In this document: positions 36,248 through 45,717 of the stretch, piece after piece | Layout of the letters: the number at the start of each line of letters is the position of its first letter | How positions within the stretch are numbered: the first letter of the stretch is position 1 | Origin: an uncultured Winogradskyella sp. | GTDB taxonomy: Bacteria; Bacteroidota; Bacteroidia; Flavobacteriales; Flavobacteriaceae | Length of the DNA stretch: 64,000 nt | Assembly (NCBI GenBank): GCA_913055905.1 | Contig: CAJXLB010000001.1 | Span: 868,001-932,000, forward strand | Reading direction: 5' to 3' | The notes under the pieces: generated by a model | What the model was told of the DNA's origin: nothing | Database searches by the model: none | What the model saw: only the letters and a program-made list of their open reading frames with translations | Position numbers and translations under genes: made by a program

Positions 36248-36868
36248 TTATGATTCTTGTTTTCTCAACTGCTCAATTTCCTGGTTTGTGGCCTCAATAA
36301 AATCCAACACCTCTTCTTGGCCTACTCGCTTCGTAGAAGAAGTGATGAAATAAGGCGGCAAGGCTTCCCAGGTTTTTAACAGTTCTTGGCAATAGGCTTC
36401 TACATTACGCTCAATAGCCTTAGGTTTAAGTTTATCGGCCTTCGTAAAAATAATACCAAACGGAATTTCCTTAAGTCCAAGATAGGTCATGAATTCCAAA
36501 TCTATAGGTTGAGGTTTGTGCCTAATATCTATGAGCACGAAAGCCATGACCAGCTGTTGGCGCTGTTCAAAATAATTGGTAATAAATTTCTGGAATTTTT
36601 TCTTGGATGCCTTGGATACCCTTGCATAACCATAGCCTGGCAAATCCACCAAGAACCAATTATCGTTGATGATAAAATGATTGATGAGTTGGGTCTTTCC
36701 GGGTCGACCTGAGGTTTTGGCCAAGTGTTTTCTATTTGTTAGCATATTGATCAGGGAAGATTTTCCAACATTACTGCGCCCAATAAAGGCATATTCTGGC
36801 AGTGGACGTTGCGGACATTTCGCCACGTCCGAATTACTGATTACAAATGCTGCAGATTTTATATCCAT
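36248..36868 (-). CDS. engB: Ribosome-assembly GTPase EngB (YsxC/YihA)
   Basis: 206 residues. A Ras-like GTPase: G1 GRSNVGKSS at 31-39, G2 Thr near 58 in RPGKTQ, G3 DLPGYG at 74-79, G4 TKAD near 142 and G5 around SSTKR. It is needed for 50S subunit maturation. The Walker A Lys and G4 Asp are intact. It is the second gene of a minus-strand unit with the alpha/beta hydrolase, 53 bases apart, under a promoter shared by the divergent dcw region. Confidence 0.95.
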   Translation of the reverse strand: MDIKSAAFVISNSDVAKCPQRPLPEYAFIGRSNVGKSSLINMLTNRKHLAKTSGRPGKTQLINHFIINDNWFLVDLPGYGYARVSKASKKKFQKFITNYFEQRQQLVMAFVLIDIRHKPQPIDLEFMTYLGLKEIPFGIIFTKADKLKPKAIERNVEAYCQELLKTWEALPPYFITSSTKRVGQEEVLDFIEATNQEIEQLRKQES

Positions 36869-36921
36869 GCTTATCTTTCCTGAAAGTGGAATTCTTTAGT
36901 CTTATTGATAAAGGCCTATTG

Positions 36922-37686
36922 TTAAAAGCCTCTTTGCTCTAGCCAGCCATTTAGAATGGTATTGAACTCATCTGGATGCTCCATCATGGCTGCATGGCCA
37001 CATTTATCTATCCAAAACAAATCAGAATCTGGCAACAAGGTATGAAATTCAACAGCAACCTCAGGCGGCGTTACGGTGTCATTCTTTCCCCAGATAATAC
37101 AGGTTGGTGTATGCATTTTAGGTAAGTCCTTGGCCATATTATGTCTTATAGCGCTCTTGGCTATGGCCAAAGTTTTTACCAACTTGTTCCTATCGTTTAC
37201 GGTTTCATAAACCTCGTCTACAATCTCTTTAGTAGCCACTTCAGGATCATAAAATACATCTTGGGCTTTCTTTTTAATGACTTCATAATCACTGCGCTTG
37301 GTGTAACCGCTGCCCATGGCGCTTTCATAAAGTCCAGAACTACCTGTAATAACTAGACCTTTTACTTTTTCAGGGAAAAGTTTGGTGTGATACAGTCCTA
37401 TATGGCCTCCTAGCGAATTGCCTAGGAGAATAACCTCTTCAAAACCCTTAAAGTCAATAAAATCCTTAAGGTAGGTCGCAAAACTCTTTACATTGGTTTT
37501 AAGGAGCGACATGGAATAAATGGGCAATTCCGGAATTACGACCTTGTATCCATTCTGGCTAAAATAACGAGTGACAGAATCAAAATTGCTCAGCCCTCCC
37601 ATCAGTCCATGCAATACTATAATTGTTGTGCCTTCTCCTACTTCAATATATCGGTAATCCTTTTCTTTTTTTAAGAGGTGTGCCAT
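36922..37686 (-). CDS. Alpha/beta hydrolase
   Basis: 254 residues, the MhpC/BioH-like size. Oxyanion HGLMGG lies near 26, nucleophile Ser in GNSLGGH near 92, Asp in WGKNDTVTP near 200 and His in CGHAAMMEHP near 231. The substrate is unknown. The long lid (about 125-185) is helical and charged. It lies divergently to mraZ with 287 bases between the starts, which hold both promoters. Confidence 0.85.
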   Translation of the reverse strand: MAHLLKKEKDYRYIEVGEGTTIIVLHGLMGGLSNFDSVTRYFSQNGYKVVIPELPIYSMSLLKTNVKSFATYLKDFIDFKGFEEVILLGNSLGGHIGLYHTKLFPEKVKGLVITGSSGLYESAMGSGYTKRSDYEVIKKKAQDVFYDPEVATKEIVDEVYETVNDRNKLVKTLAIAKSAIRHNMAKDLPKMHTPTCIIWGKNDTVTPPEVAVEFHTLLPDSDLFWIDKCGHAAMMEHPDEFNTILNGWLEQRGF

Positions 37687-37715
37687 TAAAATAAGTTAGT
37701 CCATTAGCATAAAAA

Positions 37716-37744
37716 CAAATATAACTAAAACCTTTTGAATACAA
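37716..37744 (-). promoter_or_regulatory. Promoter of the hydrolase-engB unit
   Basis: On the minus strand TTG (37744-37742) is followed by 18 bases and TATATTTG (37723-37716), close to TTG-N19-TAnnTTTG. It is 30 bases upstream of the hydrolase ATG. Confidence 0.6.
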
Positions 37745-37896
37745 CAAGGACAAATGCGCTCAAATGCTTTGATATATCCAAAAGTAAGAGCGCTTGGGAT
37801 GTTAATAATTACCACTTTATTGATGCTTGATAACCTTAGAGAAAGGCGCATTGTCTGGGCGTTTCAAAAGACAAAACGCAAAACTTATCAACAAAT

Positions 37897-37921
37897 GTGG
37901 TAAAATGTGGTAAAATGTGGT
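37897..37921 (+). promoter_or_regulatory. Three phased MraZ boxes (operator of the dcw cluster)
   Basis: GTGGT occurs at 37897-37901, 37907-37911 and 37917-37921 within AAATGTGGTAAAATGTGG and its continuation, exactly 10 bp apart. MraZ of E. coli binds TGGG-type direct repeats with about 10-bp period before mraZ, and other bacteria use GTG-type boxes. Here they end 11 bases before the TATATTTG element, so MraZ binding should block the -33 region and repress the whole cluster. The GTGGT sequence for Bacteroidota MraZ is inferred. Confidence 0.8.
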
Positions 37922-37932
37922 ATAATTTTCAA

Positions 37933-37940
37933 TATATTTG
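37933..37940 (+). promoter_or_regulatory. -7 element of the mraZ/dcw promoter
   Basis: TATATTTG matches TAnnTTTG exactly. It lies 33 bases before the TTG start of mraZ and just after the three GTGGT boxes. No classical -33 TTG at 19 bases; the TGTGG of the second or third box occupies that place. Confidence 0.6.
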
Positions 37941-37973
37941 AATTTGAAAGACTAAAGTGGGAAACAGAAACCT

Positions 37974-38444
37974 TTGAATTCATTTATAGGCACATACGAA
38001 TGTAAGGCGGATGCTAAAGGGCGTTTAATGATTCCTGCAGCGCTAAAGAAACAGTTGTCTTCTAGTTTGGGAGAGAGCTTTGTGCTAAAGCGCGGTGTGT
38101 TTCAGCCGTGTTTGGAATTGTACCCCATGGCAGAGTGGAACGTGCTCATGGCCAAAGTGAATAAGCTTAACAGGTTTAAGAAGAAAAATAACGATTTCAT
38201 AAGACGTTTTACCGCTGGCGTAAAGGTGGTAGATGTAGATAATGCTGGGAGGTTGTTAATTCCTAAGGATCTCATTGCCTTTTCCGGCATTACTAAAAAT
38301 GTTGTTCTGGCTTCTGCTGTAAATATTCTGGAAATCTGGGATAAGGAAGCCTATGAAAAAGCCATAGATGATGCAGCGTCAGATTTTGCAGATTTGGCGG
38401 AAGAGGTTATGGGACAAGATGATGAAGCCGATGGCCTATCATAA
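37974..38444 (+). CDS. mraZ: Transcriptional regulator MraZ
   Basis: 156 residues. Two SpoVT/AbrB-like halves: FIGTYECKADAKGRLMIPAA at 4-23 and the second copy KVVDVDNAGRLLIPKDLI near 82-100. MraZ represses the dcw operon by binding direct repeats upstream. The start is TTG at 37974: no ATG in frame keeps the conserved IGTYECK beginning. Its end overlaps rsmH by 14 bases. First gene of the cell-wall cluster. Confidence 0.93.
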   Translation: MNSFIGTYECKADAKGRLMIPAALKKQLSSSLGESFVLKRGVFQPCLELYPMAEWNVLMAKVNKLNRFKKKNNDFIRRFTAGVKVVDVDNAGRLLIPKDLIAFSGITKNVVLASAVNILEIWDKEAYEKAIDDAASDFADLAEEVMGQDDEADGLS

Positions 38445-39327
38445 TGCGGTATTGCTCAATGAAACGGTAGAGGGCTTAAATATTAAGCCAGATGGCATTT
38501 ATGTCGATGTCACTTTTGGAGGAGGTGGGCATAGCAGAGCGATTTTATCGCAATTGGGAACAGAGGGTAGATTATATGCTTTTGATCAAGACAAGGATGC
38601 CTTGGTCAATGCTATTGAAGACGACAGGTTTCTGCTCATCAATGAGAATTTTAGATATATAAAGAGGTTCTTAAGATTTTATGGAGTAAAGGAGGTCGAT
38701 GGGATTTTGGCTGATTTTGGTGTTTCGTCACATCAGTTTGATGTGCCAGAACGAGGGTTTTCCACGAGATTCGATGCCGATCTGGATATGCGCATGAATC
38801 AAGATAATAAGCTCTCGGCGTTCGAAGTGATCAATACCTATGAAGAAGAGCAGCTCAGGGCTGTTTTGTTTCAGTATGGCGAATTGCGGCAAGCACCAGC
38901 CATGGCTAGAGCCATTGTATCGGCACGGAAAGATGGTGACATAAAAACAAGTCAGCATTTAAAAGCTGTATTAAAGTCCTTTTTAAAGCACAAAAGAGAG
39001 CATAAGGTGTTGGCTCAAATATTTCAAGCGATTAGGATTGAGGTCAACCAGGAGATTGAAGCTTTAAAGGAGTTTTTAATGCAAACCAAGGATATCCTTA
39101 AGCAGGGTGGCCGATTAAGCGTTATATCGTACCACTCCCTTGAAGATAGATTGGTGAAACGTTTCATGCGAAATGGCTTGTTTGAAGGAGAGCCAGAGCG
39201 CGATGTCTTTGGCAATTTTGAAGTCCCCTTTAAACGTGTGGGTAAATTAATAGTACCAACAGAAGAAGAAATAAGAAGTAATAACAGAGCAAGAAGTGCA
39301 AAATTAAGGATAGCAGAAAAACTATGA
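38431..39327 (+). CDS. rsmH: 16S rRNA (cytosine-1402-N4) methyltransferase RsmH (MraW)
   Basis: 298 residues from the ATG that gives MAYHNAVLLNETV, which fits homologues; ATGs at 38419 and 38422 also exist in frame. Class I SAM motif YVDVTFGGGGHSR, and the family motif ADFGVSSHQFDVPERGFS with its downstream DLDMRMN. The C-terminal RLSVISYHSLEDRLVKRFM is typical. It methylates C1402 of 16S rRNA. The ATGA overlap with ftsL (39324-39327) shows translational coupling. Confidence 0.95.
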   Translation: MAYHNAVLLNETVEGLNIKPDGIYVDVTFGGGGHSRAILSQLGTEGRLYAFDQDKDALVNAIEDDRFLLINENFRYIKRFLRFYGVKEVDGILADFGVSSHQFDVPERGFSTRFDADLDMRMNQDNKLSAFEVINTYEEEQLRAVLFQYGELRQAPAMARAIVSARKDGDIKTSQHLKAVLKSFLKHKREHKVLAQIFQAIRIEVNQEIEALKEFLMQTKDILKQGGRLSVISYHSLEDRLVKRFMRNGLFEGEPERDVFGNFEVPFKRVGKLIVPTEEEIRSNNRARSAKLRIAEKL

Positions 39328-39644
39328 AAAAAAGTATCTACAGTATACTGCGCGGTAAGTTTCTGGTCAGTGATGATTCGTTTAAGAATTGGCGTATCAT
39401 CATTTTTATTTCTGTGCTTGCTATAATAATGATAGCGAGCTCCCATAGTGCAGACAGGAAGGTGCACGAGATTGCAAGGCTCACTAATGAAGTTAAGGCA
39501 TTGCGATCATCTTTTGTTGATGGTAGGTCCAAACTCATGCGCTTAAAAATGGAATCAACCATAATACGTAAAGTAGCCGATAAGAACATTCAGATTTCTG
39601 AAATACCACCCACTAAAATCAGGGTAAAATCACAAAAAGACTAA
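39324..39644 (+). CDS. ftsL: FtsL-like divisome protein
   Basis: 106 residues. A basic N-terminal cytoplasmic part of about 23 residues is followed by one membrane helix (WRIIIFISVLAIIMIASS, about 23-40) and a periplasmic coiled coil (HEIARLTNEVKALRSSFVDG and following). This is the Bacteroidota FtsL/DUF topology. It is placed between rsmH and ftsI as in other phyla. It presumably recruits FtsI and FtsW with FtsQ and FtsB-like partners. Confidence 0.85.
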   Translation: MKKSIYSILRGKFLVSDDSFKNWRIIIFISVLAIIMIASSHSADRKVHEIARLTNEVKALRSSFVDGRSKLMRLKMESTIIRKVADKNIQISEIPPTKIRVKSQKD

Positions 39645-39647
39645 GGA

Positions 39648-41663
39648 TTGGCAACTACAGAAACCAACATATTAAACAGGTTGTACTTCGTAGCAGGCTG
39701 CATGTTTGTCTTTGCTATTGCCGTGGTTTTTAAGCTGTGCAGTATCCAGTTTGTCCAAGGTGATACCTACAGGGCGCTTGCTGAAAAGCGAACCGTAAAG
39801 GAGTTTGAAATACCAGCTAATCGTGGCAACGTGTATTCGGTAGATGGAAGTTTATTGGCCACCTCAATTCCTAAATACGATATAAGGATTGATGCCGTCC
39901 AGCCCAAAGATGCCGTATTTGAAAAATATCTTGGGCCTTTGGCTGATTCGCTTTCTAGATACCACGGAAAATCATCATCGTACTATAAAAATAATATTCG
40001 TAAAGCCCGAAAGAATAGAAACCGCTATTTCTTACTAGCGCGAAATATTAGCTATTCAGACTATATACGGTTTAGAAACTTTCCTATGCTTCAACTCGGA
40101 GCTATTAAAGGAGGGCTTATCGTAGAGCAAACTACGAGACGCGAGCATCCCATGGGTGAAATTGCTGCGCGTTCCATTGGTTACGAGCGTATAGATGAAA
40201 ATAATTACGCCACTAGAGTGGGAATTGACGGTGCCTTTGGAGAAGATTATCTACGAGGAAAAAAAGGAAAACGTCTAAAACAAAAAATAGGAAACGGCCA
40301 ATGGAAACCCATTGCCGATTTTGACCAAATAGAGCCACAAGATGGCTACGATGTCTACACCACTATAGATGTGAATATTCAAGATATAGCCCATCATTCC
40401 TTATTGGGTCAGCTTGAAAAGTATGAAGCTGAGCATGGTTGCGTTGTGGTTATGGACGTTAAATCAGGTGAAATTAGAGCTATTTCCAATTTAGCCAGAA
40501 CCTCTAAGGGAACCTATTACGAACGCTTAAATTATGCCGTTGGCGAAAGCCATGAGCCAGGATCCACATTTAAGGTTATCGCCATGATGGCGGCCTTGGA
40601 GGACAAGGTCATTGATACCTCTACCATTATTGATACCCAGAACGGCATTAAATATTTTTATGGTCGAACCATCAGTGATTCCCATCGCGGAGGTTACGGT
40701 AAGATTTCTGCCGCTAGAACCTTAGAGGTGTCTTCAAATATTGGTTTGGCCACGATTATTGACGACAACTATTCCAATCAACCTGAAAAATTCCTTGATC
40801 GCTTAGCGCAATGGCGATTAGATAAGCCGCTTGGCGTTTCAATCATAGGAGAAGGCAAGCCTATAATTCCTAGGCCTGGCGACCGAATTTGGAGTAGAAA
40901 TGCACTGCCCTCAATGGCGTACGGTTATAATTTGAGTATGACGCCACTTCAAACTCTGGCCTTTTACAATGCCATTGCCAATAACGGCGAACTTGTAAAA
41001 CCGCGATTTATTAAAGCCGTAAAATCCTTTGATAAGGATATTGAAGTCTTTGAGAAAGAGGTGCTAGTCGATAAGATTTGCTCTGATGAAACCTTATCTA
41101 AAATAAGGGAAATTCTAAAGAATATAGTGGTAAGAGGAACAGGTAGCCGCATGTATTCAGAGACTTTTTCCATGGCGGGAAAAACAGGAACAGCAAGAAC
41201 TGACTACGCCAATTTTGAAGAATGGAAGAAAGACAAAAAATACATTTCCTCATTTGCCGGTTACTTTCCTGTAAACAATCCAAAGTATTCCTGCATTGTG
41301 GTCATCCATAAACCAAGTACAGAGGTCGGCTATTACGGTGCAGATGTTTCGGGTCCCGTATTTAAACGAATAGCCCAAAAAATATACATCGATACACCTG
41401 TTGTAGATGAAGTGGAGTCTGTTGAATTTCAAGATCAGACCGTAGAGAACGATTTTAATACCTATTACGACAAGGCTCAAAAGTACAAGGAGCTTATGCC
41501 AGATGTTACAGGCATGGCAGCCATGGATGCGGTAACCCTATTAGAAAACCTTCAAGTAAAGGTCAAGGTTAAACTTAGGGGAAGTGGTACGGTTAAAAGA
41601 CAATCGATTCAAAAGCATCAAAAACTGGAACCCAATCAAACCATAGAACTAGAAGCATCGTGA
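39648..41663 (+). CDS. ftsI: Division transpeptidase FtsI (PBP3-type) with PASTA domain
   Basis: 671 residues. One N-terminal helix (FVAGCMFVFAIAVVFKLCSI), a PBP dimer domain, then the transpeptidase with SxxK in EPGSTFKVIAMM (about 304), SxN in EVSSNIG (about 364) and KTG in AGKTGTART (about 508). A single C-terminal PASTA domain begins MPDVTGMAAMDAVTLLENLQ. It crosslinks septal peptidoglycan. The start is TTG at 39648, three bases after the ftsL stop; the next ATG would cut into the membrane helix. It overlaps murE by GTGA. Confidence 0.95.
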   Translation: MATTETNILNRLYFVAGCMFVFAIAVVFKLCSIQFVQGDTYRALAEKRTVKEFEIPANRGNVYSVDGSLLATSIPKYDIRIDAVQPKDAVFEKYLGPLADSLSRYHGKSSSYYKNNIRKARKNRNRYFLLARNISYSDYIRFRNFPMLQLGAIKGGLIVEQTTRREHPMGEIAARSIGYERIDENNYATRVGIDGAFGEDYLRGKKGKRLKQKIGNGQWKPIADFDQIEPQDGYDVYTTIDVNIQDIAHHSLLGQLEKYEAEHGCVVVMDVKSGEIRAISNLARTSKGTYYERLNYAVGESHEPGSTFKVIAMMAALEDKVIDTSTIIDTQNGIKYFYGRTISDSHRGGYGKISAARTLEVSSNIGLATIIDDNYSNQPEKFLDRLAQWRLDKPLGVSIIGEGKPIIPRPGDRIWSRNALPSMAYGYNLSMTPLQTLAFYNAIANNGELVKPRFIKAVKSFDKDIEVFEKEVLVDKICSDETLSKIREILKNIVVRGTGSRMYSETFSMAGKTGTARTDYANFEEWKKDKKYISSFAGYFPVNNPKYSCIVVIHKPSTEVGYYGADVSGPVFKRIAQKIYIDTPVVDEVESVEFQDQTVENDFNTYYDKAQKYKELMPDVTGMAAMDAVTLLENLQVKVKVKLRGSGTVKRQSIQKHQKLEPNQTIELEAS

Positions 41664-43123
41664 AGGTATTAAAAGACATATTGTACGGTGTAAATATCAA
41701 TGCTGTGGCAGGCAGCACCACTACTGTTATCAATAGTATTGCATTCGATTCAAGACATGTTGTTGCTAACGATGCTTTTGTGGCCATTAGAGGAGCTGCT
41801 GCAGATGGTCATCAATTCATCACTGCCGCCATTGACCGTGGTGCTGTCGCTATAATCTGTGAAACACTACCAGAATCCCTAAAGGATGGGATCACTTATG
41901 TAGAAGTCACGAATTCTAACAAAGCTTTGGCCTATATGGCCGCTAATTATTACGAGCACCCTTCAAAGAATCTTAAGCTCGTAGGCGTCACAGGAACCAA
42001 CGGAAAAACCACAGTGACTAGTTTGCTGTACCAACTCTTTAAAAAGGCAGGCTATAAAGTAGGACTATTGTCTACCGTGAAAATCATGGTAGATACTACA
42101 GAATATAAGACTACCCACACCACACCAGATTCCTTGACAATCAATAAGTATTTAAAGCTCATGAATGATGAAGGGGTGGAATTCTGTTTTATGGAGGCCA
42201 GTTCCCATGGCATCCATCAAAGTCGCACAGCAGGGTTGCACTTTGCAGGAGGAGTTTTTACCAACTTATCGCACGATCACTTGGATTATCATAGTTCTTT
42301 TGCCGAGTATCGCGATGTGAAGAAATCCTTCTTTGATGCACTTCCAAAACAGGCTTTTGTCTTGTCCAACTTAGATGACAAAAATGGTTTGGTGATGTTG
42401 CAGAATACGAATGCCAAGAAATTCACCTATGCTTTAAAGAATTATGCAGATTATAAGGCACAGATTTTAGAAAACGACTTTGGTGGTTTGTTGCTAAAAA
42501 TCAATGATGTAGAGCTTTGGACCAAACTTATAGGCAACTTCAATGCCTATAATATATTGGCCATTTACGGTACCGCAGAATTGTTGGGATTACAAAGCGA
42601 AGAAATCCTAAAGTTGATTAGTGAATTGGAAAGTGTAAGCGGACGCTTTCAATATTTTATTTCAGATGATAGAATCACCGCTGTGGTCGATTATGCCCAT
42701 ACGCCAGATGCTTTAAAAAACGTGTTGGAGACCATCAACGCCATTAGAACCAAGAACGAGGATTTAATAACCGTTGTGGGTTGCGGCGGTGATAGGGATA
42801 AGACTAAGCGACCGAAAATGGCAAACATTGCTTCAGCTTTGAGCACTAAGGTCATATTTACAAGTGATAACCCAAGAACGGAAGACCCTGAAGCCATTAT
42901 AAAAGACATGGAAAAGGGCGTTGCACCGCAAAATTTTAAAAAGACCCTGTCTATAACGGACAGAAAACAAGCTATAAAAGCGGCATGCCAAATGGCCCAA
43001 CCCAAGGATATCATTCTAATAGCCGGTAAAGGTCATGAAACGTATCAAGAAATCAATGGAGAGCGCTTTGATTTTGATGACTATCAAATCGTTCAGGAAT
43101 GTTTAAAAGAATTACAAAAATAG
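41660..43123 (+). CDS. murE: UDP-MurNAc-tripeptide ligase MurE (meso-DAP type)
   Basis: 487 residues. Mur ligase ATP loop GVTGTNGKTTVTSLLYQL near 112-129. The DNPRTEDPEAI motif near 411 is the DNPR signature of meso-diaminopimelate-specific enzymes, so the organism makes mDAP peptidoglycan. The catalytic-Lys region HTTPDSLTI is intact. GTG start at 41660 overlaps the ftsI stop (GTGA), so it is translationally coupled. mraY begins immediately after the stop. Confidence 0.96.
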   Translation: MKVLKDILYGVNINAVAGSTTTVINSIAFDSRHVVANDAFVAIRGAAADGHQFITAAIDRGAVAIICETLPESLKDGITYVEVTNSNKALAYMAANYYEHPSKNLKLVGVTGTNGKTTVTSLLYQLFKKAGYKVGLLSTVKIMVDTTEYKTTHTTPDSLTINKYLKLMNDEGVEFCFMEASSHGIHQSRTAGLHFAGGVFTNLSHDHLDYHSSFAEYRDVKKSFFDALPKQAFVLSNLDDKNGLVMLQNTNAKKFTYALKNYADYKAQILENDFGGLLLKINDVELWTKLIGNFNAYNILAIYGTAELLGLQSEEILKLISELESVSGRFQYFISDDRITAVVDYAHTPDALKNVLETINAIRTKNEDLITVVGCGGDRDKTKRPKMANIASALSTKVIFTSDNPRTEDPEAIIKDMEKGVAPQNFKKTLSITDRKQAIKAACQMAQPKDIILIAGKGHETYQEINGERFDFDDYQIVQECLKELQK

Positions 43124-44365
43124 ATGCTGTACTACTTATTTGAATATTTAGAGCAACAATATCAATTTCCAGGAGCTTCTCTCTTTGGGTATTTGTCATT
43201 TAGGGCAGCTGTGGCTATTATTTTGTCCTTGTTGATTTCTACCATATTCGGTAAGCGTATTATTCGGTTTTTACAACGAAAGCAGGTTGGTGAGACTATT
43301 CGCGATTTGGGCTTGGAAGGTCAGGTAGAAAAGGCAGGTACACCTACTATGGGAGGTATCATAATTATTATGGCTACGCTCATTCCTGTTTTACTTATTG
43401 CAAAATTGGAAAACACCTACATCATTTTGCTTCTGGTTACCACTATTTGGATGGGAACCATCGGATTTATAGATGATTATATTAAAAAGTTTAAGAATGA
43501 TAAAGAAGGCCTAAAAGGGCGCTTTAAGGTTTTAGGACAAATAGGGCTTGGGATTATTGTAGGGGCAACCCTATACTTCAGCAGTGATGTAACTATAAAG
43601 GAAAAATTACCCGTTAAGGAACGCCAAGCACTGTTGGCTCAAAACCCAGATATACCTGCTGCCAAATTATTTCAGCCCGAAGAAAAGTCTACAAAGACAA
43701 CCATACCCTTCGTAAAGAAAAACGAATTTGATTATGCCGTTTTAATCACCTGGATAAACCCTAGCCTTAAGCCTTACGCTTGGATAGCCTTTATACTGGT
43801 GAGCATTTTTATAATTACGGCCGTGTCCAATGGTGCGAATCTTACCGATGGAATTGATGGCCTCGCCGCTGGGTCGTCAGCTATTATCGTACTAACCCTA
43901 GGTATTTTCGCCTGGGTGTCGGGTAACATCATTTTTTCGGAGTATCTCAACATCATGTACATCCCAAGGGTGGAGGAAATCACCATTTACATCGCTGCTT
44001 TTGTGGGAGCCTTGGTAGGATTTTTATGGTACAATGCTTATCCAGCACAAGTTTTTATGGGCGATACAGGAAGTTTAACTATTGGAGGCATCATTGCGGT
44101 AATTGCCATTGCCGTAAGAAAGGAATGGCTCATCCCTGTGCTGTGCGGCATATTTCTAGCGGAGAATTTATCGGTAGTCATGCAGGTGAGTTATTTCAAA
44201 TATACACGGAAGAAATACGGTGAGGGCAGACGAATTTTTAAAATGTCTCCCTTGCATCATCATTATCAGAAGTCTGGATATCACGAGAGTAAAATAGTCA
44301 CACGATTTTGGATAATTGGCATTTTGCTGGCCATCATTTCCATTGTGACGCTGAAGATAAGGTAA
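43124..44365 (+). CDS. mraY: Phospho-MurNAc-pentapeptide transferase MraY
   Basis: 413 residues with ten membrane helices. It transfers phospho-MurNAc-pentapeptide to undecaprenyl phosphate (lipid I). Motifs: [11 protein letters not shown] near 71, [14 protein letters not shown] near 112-125, [17 protein letters not shown] near 236-252, [19 protein letters not shown] near 298 and the late [10 protein letters not shown]. It is longer than E. coli MraY by about 50 residues because of an insertion near 165-205 that is Lys/Pro-rich, as in other Bacteroidota. TAATG overlap with murD. Confidence 0.97.
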   Translation: MLYYLFEYLEQQYQFPGASLFGYLSFRAAVAIILSLLISTIFGKRIIRFLQRKQVGETIRDLGLEGQVEKAGTPTMGGIIIIMATLIPVLLIAKLENTYIILLLVTTIWMGTIGFIDDYIKKFKNDKEGLKGRFKVLGQIGLGIIVGATLYFSSDVTIKEKLPVKERQALLAQNPDIPAAKLFQPEEKSTKTTIPFVKKNEFDYAVLITWINPSLKPYAWIAFILVSIFIITAVSNGANLTDGIDGLAAGSSAIIVLTLGIFAWVSGNIIFSEYLNIMYIPRVEEITIYIAAFVGALVGFLWYNAYPAQVFMGDTGSLTIGGIIAVIAIAVRKEWLIPVLCGIFLAENLSVVMQVSYFKYTRKKYGEGRRIFKMSPLHHHYQKSGYHESKIVTRFWIIGILLAIISIVTLKIR

Positions 44366-45696
44366 TGAAAAGACTCGTTGTACTGGGTGGTGGTGAAAGT
44401 GGTGTAGGTGCAGCACTGTTAGGAAAAGCAAAAGGATTTGAGGTCTTCGTTTCAGACATTAAGACCATAGCAAAATCCTACAAGGACGTTCTTATACATC
44501 ATGAGATTGAATTTGAAGATGGACAGCATACACCAGCGAAGATCCTGAATGCCGATTTGGTTATGAAGAGTCCTGGGATACCTGAGAAGGTGGCCATAGT
44601 ACAAAGCATTCGAGAGCAGGGAATTCCGGTCATATCGGAGATTGAGCTTGCCTCTCGTTATACCGATGCTACTCTCATTGCTATTACGGGAAGTAATGGT
44701 AAAACCACAACGGCCAGTTTAACACATCATCTGTTAAAATCAGATTTAGATGTTGGCCTAGCCGGTAACATCGGAACTAGTTTCGCTAAACAACTCTTGC
44801 AAGCGCAGCATACACATTATGTGTTGGAAGTGAGTAGTTTTCAGTTGGACGATATTGAGCATTTTAAACCTCAAATTGCGGTACTGACCAATATAACACC
44901 AGACCATCTCGATCGCTACAACTATCAGTTTGAAAGATATGTGGCTTCAAAATTCAGGATTATCGAAAACCAGACCTCAGCAGACGTGTTTATATATGAT
45001 GCCGATGATGAGGTTATAGCCAACTGGATGCAGCAGCACCAAATTCAATCTAGAACATTGCCCTTCTCCTTGACCAAAACCATTGAGCAGGGTGCCTATT
45101 TAAAGGATAATAACATAATAATAACAATAGATAACAACCAAATAATTATGCCTACAGAGAACTTAGCATTAGAGGGAAAACACAACATTAAAAATGCAAT
45201 GGCCGCTTCTACGGTAGCGCATTTGCTCAGAATTAGAAAACAGACCATACGCGAGAGTTTAGAAAACTTTCAAGGTGTGGAGCACCGATTGGAACATGTG
45301 CTTAAAATCAATAAGGTACAATATATCAATGATTCCAAGGCTACTAATGTCAATGCCACGTATTTTGCCTTGGAGAGTATGGATGCGCCTACGGTTTGGA
45401 TTGTAGGAGGCGAGGATAAGGGCAATGATTATACAGAATTATTCCCTTTTGTTAACGAGAAGGTCAAGGCCATTATTTGTTTGGGCGTGGACAATTCAAA
45501 ATTGTTTGAGGCTTTTGGCAATATGGTAGATATCATAGTAGAAACGCAATATATGAGCGAAGCGGTAAAAATAGCTTATAAGGTTGCTGAGGCCGGAGAC
45601 AATGTACTGCTCTCGCCAGCATGCGCAAGCTTTGATCTTTTTGAAAATTATGAAGACAGAGGTCGCCAATTTAAAAATGCAGTAAGGAATCTTTAA
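44365..45696 (+). CDS. murD: UDP-MurNAc-L-alanine:D-glutamate ligase MurD
   Basis: 443 residues from the ATG at 44365, which shares bases with the mraY stop (TAATG) and gives [20 protein letters not shown] loop AITGSNGKTTTASLTHHLL near 108. Further family motifs are NITPDHLDRY near 190, the HRLEHV region near 310 and VQYINDSKATN near 325. It adds D-Glu to UDP-MurNAc-L-Ala in the cytoplasm. A 21-base gap precedes ftsW. Confidence 0.96.
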   Translation: MKRLVVLGGGESGVGAALLGKAKGFEVFVSDIKTIAKSYKDVLIHHEIEFEDGQHTPAKILNADLVMKSPGIPEKVAIVQSIREQGIPVISEIELASRYTDATLIAITGSNGKTTTASLTHHLLKSDLDVGLAGNIGTSFAKQLLQAQHTHYVLEVSSFQLDDIEHFKPQIAVLTNITPDHLDRYNYQFERYVASKFRIIENQTSADVFIYDADDEVIANWMQQHQIQSRTLPFSLTKTIEQGAYLKDNNIIITIDNNQIIMPTENLALEGKHNIKNAMAASTVAHLLRIRKQTIRESLENFQGVEHRLEHVLKINKVQYINDSKATNVNATYFALESMDAPTVWIVGGEDKGNDYTELFPFVNEKVKAIICLGVDNSKLFEAFGNMVDIIVETQYMSEAVKIAYKVAEAGDNVLLSPACASFDLFENYEDRGRQFKNAVRNL

Positions 45697-45717
45697 AACA
45701 AGTTAAACGAGAGGTTT

